From Pseudomonadota bacterium (GTDB lineage Bacteria > SZUA-182 > DTGQ01), in contig JAUWIR010000157.1 of the NCBI GenBank assembly GCA_030605265.1, positions 1-8,469 of the forward strand: a stretch of 8,469 bases of DNA, written 5' to 3'. Positions 1 to 6,932 of this stretch are shown here, piece after piece. Position numbers and translations under genes: made by a program. Numbering within the stretch: position 1 is the first letter of the stretch; each line of letters opens with the position of its first letter. A model generated the notes under the pieces. That model did no database searches. It had not been told where the DNA came from and was given only the letters and a program-made list of their open reading frames with translations.

Positions 1-2
1 TA

Positions 3-62
3 GAAAAGGAATTGGAAGCCCAATTGATAGAATTCCTCTTAAACAAAAACAAACCGGAGTGA
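3..62 (+). CDS. 3' end of an upstream gene (partial, unidentified)
   Basis: Frame 3 is open from the window edge and ends in TGA at 60-62. It encodes a short acidic and hydrophobic tail, EKELEAQLIEFLLNKNKPE, that reads as an amphipathic helix. The stop lies four bases before the ATG of the ATPase gene, and the GGAG at 56-59 overlaps the last codons, so the two genes are probably co-transcribed and translationally coupled. Nineteen codons are too few to name a family. Frame 2 is also open here but runs into the ATPase gene and looks like a shadow. Confidence 0.45.
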   Translation, partial: EKELEAQLIEFLLNKNKPE

Positions 63-66
63 AAAA

Positions 67-1032
67 ATGCTTAAACTTGATAAAAACAAAAAAATAAATT
101 TACCGCCTATAGGGTCGTGGCCGGAAACTGTTCATGAATTTGATGAAAAGAGTATCTGGGCGATAAATGCGGCCCTTACAGCAGAACGGCCGCTTCTGGT
201 TCGAGGTGAACCCGGCATTGGCAAGAGTCAATTAGCCAGGGCAGCGGCAGTGGCCCTCAAACGTGTTTTTATTTCCGCAGTGGTCCATGCGCGAAGTGAG
301 TGTCAGGACCTTCAATGGGATTTTGATGCAGTGGGGCGATTAGGCGAGGCACAGGCCCTTGCGGCCTGTGGCGGTGAGGTGAAAGTAAAAGAAAGCCTTG
401 ATCCTCTTCGATTCCTTAATCCCGGGCCATTATGGTGGACTTTTAACTGGGAGTCTGCCAAAAGACAATCGGAAAAATCTATTACCAGTGCACAAGTACC
501 TGAAAAACCTGCCGGCTGTGACCCCAAAAATGGTAGTGTATTGCTGATTGATGAGATTGACAAGGCTGATGCCGACCTGCCCAACGGGCTGCTGGAAACG
601 CTTGGCAACGGGGCCTTTAGTGTGCGTTATATTGGCGGACCTGTCAGGCGGGAAAAAGATATGCCCGCCCCCCTGGTAGTGATAACAACCAATGAGGAGC
701 GGGAGCTCCCCAGGGCATTTTTGCGCCGCTGTATGGTTTTGCAGATGAGGTTAGCTGAAAAGGAAGACGAGCTTATTACTTGGCTTACAAAAAGGGGCCA
801 GATACATTTTGGCGAAAAATGCAGTGAAAAAGTCCGCATAAAAGCGGCACAACAATTATGGAAAGATCGATGTACGGCACTAAAGCAGAATCAGCCCGCC
901 CCGGGACAGGCTGAATATCTTGACATTCTTAGGGCCTTGAGCAGGATGTGGGCCAATGAAGCCGGGCAACTGGAAGCTCTTAAGGAAATAAAAGATTTTG
1001 CCTTTAAAAAGTATCCTGAAGAAAACGGCTAA
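67..1032 (+). CDS. MoxR-type AAA+ ATPase
   Basis: A 321-residue single-domain AAA+ ATPase of the MoxR/AAA_5 type, predicted cytoplasmic. Visible motifs are Walker A GEPGIGKS (47-54), Walker B VLLIDEID (158-165), sensor 1 VVITTNEE (204-211) and the RAFLRRC segment (216-222) that supplies the arginine finger. No signal peptide or membrane segment is seen. MoxR ATPases usually act as ring-shaped chaperones or remodellers for a partner with a von Willebrand A (vWA) domain. Here the next gene overlaps by one base and has a vWA-like region, so it is the likely partner. The residues between about 85 and 150 form a longer insert than in minimal MoxR proteins. The start at 67 is supported by GGAG at 56-59. 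The AAA+ assignment is firm. The target of remodelling is inferred from the neighbour. Confidence 0.9.
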   Translation: MLKLDKNKKINLPPIGSWPETVHEFDEKSIWAINAALTAERPLLVRGEPGIGKSQLARAAAVALKRVFISAVVHARSECQDLQWDFDAVGRLGEAQALAACGGEVKVKESLDPLRFLNPGPLWWTFNWESAKRQSEKSITSAQVPEKPAGCDPKNGSVLLIDEIDKADADLPNGLLETLGNGAFSVRYIGGPVRREKDMPAPLVVITTNEERELPRAFLRRCMVLQMRLAEKEDELITWLTKRGQIHFGEKCSEKVRIKAAQQLWKDRCTALKQNQPAPGQAEYLDILRALSRMWANEAGQLEALKEIKDFAFKKYPEENG

Positions 1033-4000
1033 TGATGATGAAAAGCGCCCTGGGAAAACATGAAAAGGCCTCAACCGGTCGTGCGGATTTACTTGATTTT
1101 TTATTTCATCATGGTGTGGAAAACCTGGAGGTAATGGCTGACACTGTTGGTTATGAGCGTCGAGAAAAAAAGAAAGATGTCATAAAGGAAGATAAAAAAC
1201 ACGAGGTAAAAACCACTGCCGCAGCAAGGCCCTCAATTGATCATCGTTTCCCTGAGCCAAGGGAAAAAGTTAAATTTTGGTATGTTTCAGAATTTAAAGT
1301 AAAAAAAAAGGAAGAGGTCCAAACTCAAAAGCCGCCCTGGGCTGATCATGGCAAGGTTTTTAAGGACGGAGAAGTTCGTGCCGACTATACTATAACCCCG
1401 CCTGCAACACAGCCGCTTGTTCCCTGGCCGCAGTTATGGCCTTTTCTTAAAAGCGTATTGGGTGTCAAACACGAAGGTAAAACCATTGACCTGAGAAAGG
1501 TCATTAAGCTTGCGGCCAACCTCAAACCACTATCAAGACTGCCGAAAAAACAAAAGCGCGGTTGGGCCCCTGTTTGCTGTATACTTTTGGATTTTGATGA
1601 AAGGCTGACACCCTTCCGGGATGATATAAATGTGGCACACACACGCCTTGAGAAACTGCGGGGTAATTTCGGACTTGATGTTTACCTGACGGAGGATGGT
1701 CCTGACGGCCCTTTTAGAAGGCGGGGAGAACAATTTAAACTTACAGTGAATTTTAACTTTCCTGAACCAAATACACCCTTATTCATAATAAGTGATTTAG
1801 GCTGCTTTGAATCATCAGGGAAAACCATAAGGGCCTGGGAGCGTTTTGGCCGTAATTTAAAAAAAAGGGGCCTGCGGCCAATTGTGATGACCCCCTGCCC
1901 TTCTCGATACTGGGATGAAAGGCTGCTCATATACTTCCAATTGGTCTATTGGGACAGAGGAAAAAAACTTCCTTCTCATCGCCTGAGCCAGTCTCATTTA
2001 TACCAAATATACCAAACAAACCCTGCTTGTTTATCCAAATTAGATCTGGATTGCTCATCCAAATTGCCTGGTCCTGCTGAGGAAACCAAAAGAGTTGAGG
2101 ATTTATTGGAATTACTGTCCCCGGCCATTCGGGTTGAACCTGCACTCCTTCGGGCTGTCAGGTTGGCCCTTCCAGGCAAAGAAGCAGATGCGGGAACAGA
2201 GGCGGCCGTTTGGAACCACCAAAATGTTCACAGGTGCCCCACAGCCATTATCTATAACAACGACTTTTTAGAAGAATACCGTCCGGCTTTTTTACAAAAG
2301 CCCATAGAACTGCAAAGGCAAGTAGTCTCCATTATTGAAAAACATCATAAACATCTTTCCCTGGCCATCAGATGTGAAGAAAAATGGATCTCCTGCGATC
2401 TGTTAAGAAAAAAGGCGCCGGCCTGGGTGACTAATTTTATGGAAGAATATTTTCGTACAGTTGATAATGAAGAATTTCATTATCAGCAGGCCCTTAAGGC
2501 GTGGTGCGGCCGATTTACCAATAGGCAGCACAGCCGTGTCTGGAGTAACAGCCTTATCTGGCAGAAGAACAAGGTATTGACTGCTGTCTGGCTTAAAATC
2601 AATTACCATGAATGGAAAAAAGGAAGGGTTAGTTTGCCGCCAGGGCAGAATATTGATGATGTGGCCTGGATGATTAAAGATGGCGAACATCCCATCGATC
2701 ATATTGTACTTCAGGTTGGGGATCAATTTATCATTGAGGAAAGAAAAAGTACCCAAGGGGGCGCTTTTAGCGATGCTTTCAGTTCAGATTTCAGCATGGG
2801 AAAAAAGGGCCGTTTTATTATAGGAAGCCCCCTGGCAACATTGACTACAAGTAAACCTTATCTACAAGCGCTTCATATTAAAGATGATAATGTTGAAGGG
2901 TATGGGTTTAATTTACATCCCGGCGAATCAATAAATATTCCGGTACCTCCGGAAGGCAGGCTTGTTATTGACACGGACCATGAAGAAATAATCGTAGACT
3001 CACAGGAAATACCCAATTGGGCAAAGGGCATGGGCAGGGATAAGTATGGTCTTTTTACTATTGTGCAGTTTGACGAAAGGCGGGTTTACTGGTTCACACC
3101 TGTTAAACACAGGAAAATAACCATTGAACAAAGCAAACAGACTACTCCGGCTTCAAATGATATAATCATCAATTCATGTTTTTGGTGGGACGAAGCAGAA
3201 TATAAGGATTTTTTAACCACTGGTATGGTAAAGCCAAAGTGGGCAAATAGGTTCGGGGTTGACAGCTATGGCTTATATGCTGATTTCACCATAAACGGGG
3301 TAACCCAACGAATGCACTGGATAAAGCCCGGCAGATTTATGATGGGATCTCTGGAAAATGAGCCTGAAAGAGATGATAATGAGTTTTTGCATGAAGTGGT
3401 TTTGAGCAAAGGATTTTGGCTGGCGGAAACAGCCTGTACCCAGGAGTTGTGGGAGGCTGTTATGGGGAACAATCCGAGCGGGTTCAAGGGGAAGAGGCGA
3501 CCGGTTGAACAAGTAAGCTGGAATGATTGTGTAGCTTTTTTAAAAAAGATAAACAGTTTGCTGCTCGGGCTTGATCTTCGCCTGCCTACTGAAGCCGAGT
3601 GGGAGTATGCATGTCGGGCTGGAAAGAAAACTCCCTTTAGCTTTGGTGAGAATATAACCACAGAGCAGGTTAATTATCATGGGGGCTATCCATATAATGC
3701 CGGCAGAAAGGGTAAATATCGAGGGAAAACTGTAGATACAGGGTCTCTTCCATGCAATGATTGGGGGCTGTATGAAATGCATGGAAATGTCTGTGAATGG
3801 TGTGCTGATTGGTATGCAAAATATCCATCAGAAGCTTGGTTTAAATTGACTGATCAATCTCTAAAGGAATTAAAAGGAAAAAATATACCGGCTAAGATCA
3901 TCGACCTGTTAAACAAAATGAAAAATCAGGAATATAGAGAAAAGGAATTTTTAGCAACATTGAAGAACATAATAGGAGAAGAGAATACTAAATTCTACAA

Positions 4001-4226
4001 ATCAATAATTTTGAACCATGTCTCATCGAATAGTGTTATTGATCCTGTTGGCCCTGATAGTGGCGCGGACCGCGTGTTGCGTGGCGGCAGTTGGTTCGGC
4101 GACGGCAGGGACGTCCGCTCTGCTTGCCGCCTCTGGGGCGAGCCTGACGACCGCCTCGACTTCCTCGGTTTTCGTTTTGCCCGAGGTCATCAAGCAAAGC
4201 AGGAGAAGATTAGCGGAGCTGAGTAG
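1032..4226 (+). CDS. vWA-like / SUMF1-fold composite protein, DGR target 1
   Basis: A 1064-residue multidomain protein. Residues 1-110 are Lys/Glu-rich and probably flexible. A region starting near PWPQLWPFL (about 132) resembles a degenerate vWA domain: ILLDFDERL (184-192) stands where DxSxS would be, followed by IISDLG (252-257). The middle part, including GTEAAVWNH (388-396), is not assigned. A short WA..G.D.YGL..V.Q...W module occurs at 660-693 and again at 735-766. The second copy leads into a SUMF1/FGE-sulfatase domain (about 762-1055) with RLPTEAEWEYACRAG and MHGNVCEWC. In true formylglycine-generating enzymes an active-site cysteine pair follows GGS(Y/W). It is absent here, so this is a binding scaffold and not an enzyme. 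Residues 1015-1045 are a DGR variable repeat. About 63 residues are inserted at 934-997. The ATG overlaps the ATPase stop, indicating tight coupling. The domain at the C-terminus is certain; the vWA call is moderate. Confidence 0.85.
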   Translation: MMMKSALGKHEKASTGRADLLDFLFHHGVENLEVMADTVGYERREKKKDVIKEDKKHEVKTTAAARPSIDHRFPEPREKVKFWYVSEFKVKKKEEVQTQKPPWADHGKVFKDGEVRADYTITPPATQPLVPWPQLWPFLKSVLGVKHEGKTIDLRKVIKLAANLKPLSRLPKKQKRGWAPVCCILLDFDERLTPFRDDINVAHTRLEKLRGNFGLDVYLTEDGPDGPFRRRGEQFKLTVNFNFPEPNTPLFIISDLGCFESSGKTIRAWERFGRNLKKRGLRPIVMTPCPSRYWDERLLIYFQLVYWDRGKKLPSHRLSQSHLYQIYQTNPACLSKLDLDCSSKLPGPAEETKRVEDLLELLSPAIRVEPALLRAVRLALPGKEADAGTEAAVWNHQNVHRCPTAIIYNNDFLEEYRPAFLQKPIELQRQVVSIIEKHHKHLSLAIRCEEKWISCDLLRKKAPAWVTNFMEEYFRTVDNEEFHYQQALKAWCGRFTNRQHSRVWSNSLIWQKNKVLTAVWLKINYHEWKKGRVSLPPGQNIDDVAWMIKDGEHPIDHIVLQVGDQFIIEERKSTQGGAFSDAFSSDFSMGKKGRFIIGSPLATLTTSKPYLQALHIKDDNVEGYGFNLHPGESINIPVPPEGRLVIDTDHEEIIVDSQEIPNWAKGMGRDKYGLFTIVQFDERRVYWFTPVKHRKITIEQSKQTTPASNDIIINSCFWWDEAEYKDFLTTGMVKPKWANRFGVDSYGLYADFTINGVTQRMHWIKPGRFMMGSLENEPERDDNEFLHEVVLSKGFWLAETACTQELWEAVMGNNPSGFKGKRRPVEQVSWNDCVAFLKKINSLLLGLDLRLPTEAEWEYACRAGKKTPFSFGENITTEQVNYHGGYPYNAGRKGKYRGKTVDTGSLPCNDWGLYEMHGNVCEWCADWYAKYPSEAWFKLTDQSLKELKGKNIPAKIIDLLNKMKNQEYREKEFLATLKNIIGEENTKFYKSIILNHVSSNSVIDPVGPDSGADRVLRGGSWFGDGRDVRSACRLWGEPDDRLDFLGFRFARGHQAKQEKISGAE
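4074..4194 (+). repeat. DGR variable repeat VR1 with IMH-like end
   Basis: The variable part is 4074-4166, coding residues 1015-1045 around the conserved RGGSW and ending before GFRFA. The following 28 bases (4167-4194) match the second copy at 27 positions and are the likely initiation-of-mutagenic-homing segment. Against VR2 there are 21 base differences over 93 ungapped bases: 19 at codon positions 1 or 2 and only 2 at position 3. Most changed codons end in C, as expected if the template has AAC codons whose adenines are randomised. The 40 bases upstream (4034-4073) differ from the other copy at one base, so variation starts abruptly. Confidence 0.85.
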
Positions 4227-4261
4227 AGTAAAGGAACTGATTAAAAAAAGAAAGAAGGTTT

Positions 4262-4320
4262 GCAGCAAAGAGCAGCGCCGGACAGACGCAGCGGAGCAAG
4301 GCGGTCAGGTGCTGCGGGGG
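4262..4320 (+). repeat. 59-bp conserved non-coding element, copy 1
   Basis: This GC-rich 59-base stretch begins 35 bases after the stop of target 1 and is repeated after target 2 (5802-5860) with 57 of 59 identities. The DNA between stop codon and element is much less alike in the two places. The element starts with GCAGCA and ends near TGCTGC, a 6-bp inverted pair, then GGGGG. No reading frame in it is shared as a plausible protein. Its position, a fixed short distance past the homing segment, suggests a cis element of the DGR or a structured 3' RNA, but the function is not known. Confidence 0.65.
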
Positions 4321-4363
4321 ATGGCGGTTTAAGTAGTTAAATTATTTGACTAAAAGGTATTAA

Positions 4364-4639
4364 GTGAAATATCGGTTTTTTACCATTCCAGCACATTCAT
4401 TTGACGCGGCTCAGCAGGAACTTAATGATTTCTGTACAAGTCACAGGGTAGCCACAGTGGAAAAACAATTTGTGGCTAATGGTGACAATAGCTTTTGGGC
4501 GGTATGTGTGACCTATTTAGAGGGTCAAGAAAAGCAGTCCATATTGCGTAAAAGCAAAATAGATTACAGGGAAGTGCTCAAGGAAAAAGAGTTTGCTGTT
4601 TTTGCGGCAAAAAGCAATTGTTTTCCGGTATGCTGGTAG
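4364..4639 (+). CDS. truncated DGR accessory protein (HRDC family, HRDC domain lost)
   Basis: The 91-residue product begins KYRFFTIPAHSFDAAQQELN and contains RVATVEKQFV, SFWAVCVTYL and IDYREVLKEKEFAVFA. From memory of the family, this matches the N-terminal half of the HRDC-domain accessory proteins often found beside DGR reverse transcriptases; no database search was possible. In those proteins an HRDC helical domain follows directly after the EFAVFA segment. Here the sequence changes to AKSNCFPVCW and stops, so about half the protein is missing. I chose GTG at 4364 because AAAAGG lies 6 bases upstream (4352-4357) and the family starts with this KYRFF segment. It lies 137 bp past target 1 on the same strand, the usual DGR order. 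Probably a pseudogene, or a short remnant of unknown function. Confidence 0.7.
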   Translation: MKYRFFTIPAHSFDAAQQELNDFCTSHRVATVEKQFVANGDNSFWAVCVTYLEGQEKQSILRKSKIDYREVLKEKEFAVFAAKSNCFPVCW

Positions 4640-4902
4640 GAAATGCCTGGGTGCATTTTCATACACCACTGAAAGTAGTTTACACTTATGACTTTTTATT
4701 TTTTTTTCTACCATGAAGGGCATGAAGGAAAAGAAGGAATAAAAAAATCTTCATGCTCTTCATGTCCTTCATGGTGAAATAAAAAAGTGTAAACAATGAA
4801 GGGTGCCATATATTAATTAGTATTTCCAAACGGATGATCAGTGTATTTACAAGATAGATGATTTTACTATTTTTACGGTAGTATATTATCAAGGTAAGAT
4901 AA
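4640..4902. other. AT-rich intergenic gap at the broken DGR cassette
   Basis: The 263 bases between the truncated accessory gene and target 2 contain no credible gene. They hold the 117-bp inverted repeat (4678-4794) and AT-rich DNA that probably includes the promoter of target 2. AAGG at 4891-4894 serves as its ribosome binding site. In a complete DGR the template repeat and reverse transcriptase would be expected about here. I found no copy of the shared GGCGGCAGTTGG core other than those in VR1 and VR2, and no reverse transcriptase frame on either strand. Confidence 0.6.
4678..4794. repeat. 117-bp inverted repeat (miniature palindromic element)
   Basis: The outer ends are GTTTACACTT (4678-4687) and its exact complement AAGTGTAAAC (4785-4794). 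Inside, 4710-4736 and 4749-4775 are 27-base arms matching at 22 positions when one is reverse-complemented. Each arm carries direct repeats of an ATGAAGG-type motif (CCATGAAGG, CATGAAGG). A 12-base AT-rich loop separates the arms. It has the layout of a non-autonomous palindromic repeat or MITE-like element and would form a long hairpin in RNA or a cruciform in DNA. It directly follows the broken accessory gene. A second fragment of the same end occurs at 6933-6976. Confidence 0.75.
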
Positions 4903-5760
4903 ATGAGTATAATTCATGACGCAAATATAAAAATCATTTCTACTATGCCTGACCAATTTCCTATGGCCTGGGCAAGTGAATGGGGGGTGGATAAAAAGTA
5001 CGGCTTATGGATGTCCTTTACCCTTGATACGGTAACTCAGCGCCTGCGCTGGATAAAACCCGGCAGATTTATGATGGGATCACCGGAAACTGAGCCTGAG
5101 AGATATGATGATGAGCTTTTGCATGAAGTAGTTTTAACCAAGGGTTTTTGGCTGGCGGAAACCGCCTGTACTCAAGGGTTGTGGGAGGCTGTTATGGGAA
5201 ACAATCCGAGTCGGTTCAAGGGGAAGAGGCGACCGGTTGAGCAAGTAAGCTGGAATGATTGTGTTAGTTTTTTAGAAAAAATAAACAACTTGACGCCGGG
5301 GCTTGATCTTCGCCTGCCTACTGAAGCCGAGTGGGAATATGCTTGTCGGGCGGGAACAAAAACTCCCTTTAACTTTGGAGACAATATAACCACAGAGCAG
5401 GTTAATTATAATGGAAATTATCCATACAAAGACGGCAATAAGGGTAAATTTCGTGAAGAAACAGTAAATACGGGGTCCCTGCCATGCAATGATTGGGGTC
5501 TTCATGAAATGCATGGAAATGTCTTGGAATGGTGTTCGGGCTGGAAAGGAGATTATCCAACGGATAATGTTATTGATCCTGTAGGCCCTGATAGTGGCGC
5601 GGACCGCGGGTTGCGTGGCGGCAGTTGGTTCGACGGCGGCGGGCTCGTCCGTTCTGCTTACCGCGACTGGCTCGAGCCTGGCTTCCGCGTCGTCCACTTC
5701 GGCTTTCGTTTTGCCCGAGGTCATCAAGTAAAGCAGGAAAAAATCAGCGGAGCTGATTGA
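4903..5760 (+). CDS. stand-alone SUMF1-fold protein, DGR target 2
   Basis: A 285-residue protein made almost only of the SUMF1/FGE-sulfatase (C-type lectin) domain, with the short AWASEWGVDKKYGLW module (about 23-55) in front. It is a clear duplicate of the C-terminal domain of the large protein: both share IKPGRFMMGS, NNPS.FKGKRRPVEQVSW, LDLRLPTEAEWEYACRAG and IDPVGPDSGADR. It lacks the 63-residue insert of that protein and all of its N-terminal regions. No signal peptide is visible, so it is probably cytoplasmic. The cysteine pair of formylglycine-generating enzymes after GGSW is absent, so a ligand-binding role is more likely than catalysis. The C-terminal residues 236-266 are VR2. The start at 4903 has AAGG 8 bases upstream. 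It may work with the ATPase system in trans or act as a spare variable receptor; that is inference. Confidence 0.88.
   Translation: MSIIHDANIKIISTMPDQFPMAWASEWGVDKKYGLWMSFTLDTVTQRLRWIKPGRFMMGSPETEPERYDDELLHEVVLTKGFWLAETACTQGLWEAVMGNNPSRFKGKRRPVEQVSWNDCVSFLEKINNLTPGLDLRLPTEAEWEYACRAGTKTPFNFGDNITTEQVNYNGNYPYKDGNKGKFREETVNTGSLPCNDWGLHEMHGNVLEWCSGWKGDYPTDNVIDPVGPDSGADRGLRGGSWFDGGGLVRSAYRDWLEPGFRVVHFGFRFARGHQVKQEKISGAD
5608..5728 (+). repeat. DGR variable repeat VR2 with IMH-like end
   Basis: Variable bases 5608-5700 code for residues 236-266 and align to VR1 without gaps. The homing-like block is 5701-5728. Fourteen codons change amino acid relative to VR1, including D/L, L/D, G/L, D/F, D/V and F/H, all by changes in the first two codon positions. 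Unchanged codons such as those for RGGSW and W.EP keep the fold. Few adenines remain in the variable codons, as expected after adenine-directed mutagenesis. Confidence 0.85.
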
Positions 5761-5801
5761 AGCAAAAAGAAGAGGTAATTAAAAACAGAAAGAAGATTGG
5801 A

Positions 5802-5860
5802 GCAGCAAAGAGCAGTGCCGGACAGACGCAGCGGAGCAAGTCGGTCAGGTGCTGCGGGGG
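5802..5860 (+). repeat. 59-bp conserved non-coding element, copy 2
   Basis: Second copy of the element after target 1, beginning 41 bases past the stop of target 2. It differs from copy 1 only at T for C in the AGCAGYGCC part and T for G in AAGKCGG. The short reading frame 5757-5945 that spans it is lysine-rich at both ends, has no counterpart after target 1 and is not considered a gene. A run of A follows the closing GGGGG. Confidence 0.65.
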
Positions 5861-5960
5861 AAAAAAAGTGAAACTGAATAAAAATAATTTAAATATTAAG
5901 AAGACTTTGTTAGTATGTTACTCATATAAAACAAGAAGAAAATAAATTAAAGGAGTATTT

Positions 5961-6830
5961 ATGGACCAAATAATTCCAGAAATAAATATTCCCGTTGGGA
6001 AACCAATAGAATTATTTGTACTTGCAGTGAAAAGGGCCGCCATAAGATGCAAAATAGTTTCAACCGGGCAACCGATTATTTTCCGTAAAGTTAGAAACGA
6101 GGTGGAAGGAGAAATCCTTACTGTGATACCTTCAAAAGTATGGCGATTTCAAAAAACACACTATATGACAGGAGAAATCCAATCTAAAAGGATCGATATT
6201 CCTGCATTACAACTAAAACCTCTTGCTTTAAAGGAAATGTGGGTATGGGACCCTAAAGAAGAATATTGGGGGGAACCGGATGATCCTTTGGATATGTATT
6301 TTAAACCAATCATTGATTATGGCCCAAGAAAAGCATATGAAATGGAACAGATTATTCCTTTTGAAGATCCGGAAAATTTTGATAGCGATCCAATATTAGA
6401 GGCTGCTGATTTTTATAATTGTGGAAATTATAAAGAAGCATTTAAAATAATGCAAAAAATATTAACCGCTGACCTGCGTTGTTTAGATGCCCACGCTCAT
6501 TTAGGTAATTGGGAATTTAACAGCACTAATGAAGCACATGAAAGAACAATCGATAAGGCGAAAAGACATTATGAAGTAGGTGTTAAGATGGGGGAATTAT
6601 CTTTTGATAAAAAATTTAATGATGTTTTGCTCTGGGGATGCATTAATAACAGGCCATATTTTAGATGTCTTCATGGATATGGATTATCTTTATGGCGTTT
6701 AGGACAATCAGAAGAAGCCCGAAAAGTATTCGAAAAAATGCTTTGGCTAAATCCCCCGGATAATCAAGGAATTAGATTTTTATTAACAGATATTGATGCT
6801 AGTAAAACTTGGTATGAATGTAATTGTTAA
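5961..6830 (+). CDS. TPR-like protein with an unidentified N-terminal domain
   Basis: A 289-residue soluble protein. The first 130 residues look beta-rich and mixed (KPIELFVLAVKRAAIRCKIV, then WRFQKTHYMTGEI and MWVWDPKEEYWGE) and match no family I can name. Residues 147-280 contain TPR-like helical pairs: EAADFYNCGNYKEAFKIMQK, then DAHAHLGNW, and later HGYGLSLWRLGQSEEARKVF followed by MLWLNPPDNQGIRFL, the classical end of a TPR unit. Such proteins act as protein-interaction scaffolds. AGGAG at 5951-5955, five bases before ATG, gives a strong start. It lies 200 bp past target 2 on the same strand and is visibly more AT-rich than the genes to its left, which may mean separate acquisition. A link to the DGR targets is possible only by position. 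Confidence 0.7.
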   Translation: MDQIIPEINIPVGKPIELFVLAVKRAAIRCKIVSTGQPIIFRKVRNEVEGEILTVIPSKVWRFQKTHYMTGEIQSKRIDIPALQLKPLALKEMWVWDPKEEYWGEPDDPLDMYFKPIIDYGPRKAYEMEQIIPFEDPENFDSDPILEAADFYNCGNYKEAFKIMQKILTADLRCLDAHAHLGNWEFNSTNEAHERTIDKAKRHYEVGVKMGELSFDKKFNDVLLWGCINNRPYFRCLHGYGLSLWRLGQSEEARKVFEKMLWLNPPDNQGIRFLLTDIDASKTWYECNC

Positions 6831-6932
6831 TGTTCTTATATTTAGAAACGGTAACTAACTGATAAAATAGAAATAAATAGAGATAATTTAATTATATTAA
6901 CAAATTTGAACCATGCCCTACTTTTCAGTCTC

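Noticed and set aside
3315..4200. Active formylglycine-generating enzyme (sulfatase maturation)
   Set aside because: The fold is right, but the active-site cysteine pair after GGS(Y/W) is missing, the region is hypervariable, and no sulfatase gene is nearby.
4018..4332. 104-residue plus-strand frame over VR1 and the 59-bp element
   Set aside because: It is an alternative frame of the target 1 coding region; its Ala/Ser-rich hydrophobic start comes from the GC-rich VR codons and has no counterpart in the second copy.
4688..4709. T-rich run as a terminator for the truncated accessory gene
   Set aside because: It lies inside the palindromic element and has no GC-rich stem directly before it.
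4640..4902. Template repeat or DGR RNA in the gap
   Set aside because: No match to the VR core or to the homing block was found by eye on either strand; only the palindromic repeat is present.
5272..5727. 151-residue minus-strand frame opposite target 2
   Set aside because: Antisense shadow of a conserved domain; a similar shadow exists opposite target 1 for the same reason.
5757..5945. 62-residue frame overlapping the stop of target 2
   Set aside because: Lys-rich low-complexity translation, not conserved after target 1, and it runs through the non-coding 59-bp element.
4010..6920. TTGAACCATG present at about 4011 and 6906 as possible repeat boundary
   Set aside because: Only ten bases, with no similarity in the flanks; likely chance in AT-rich DNA.
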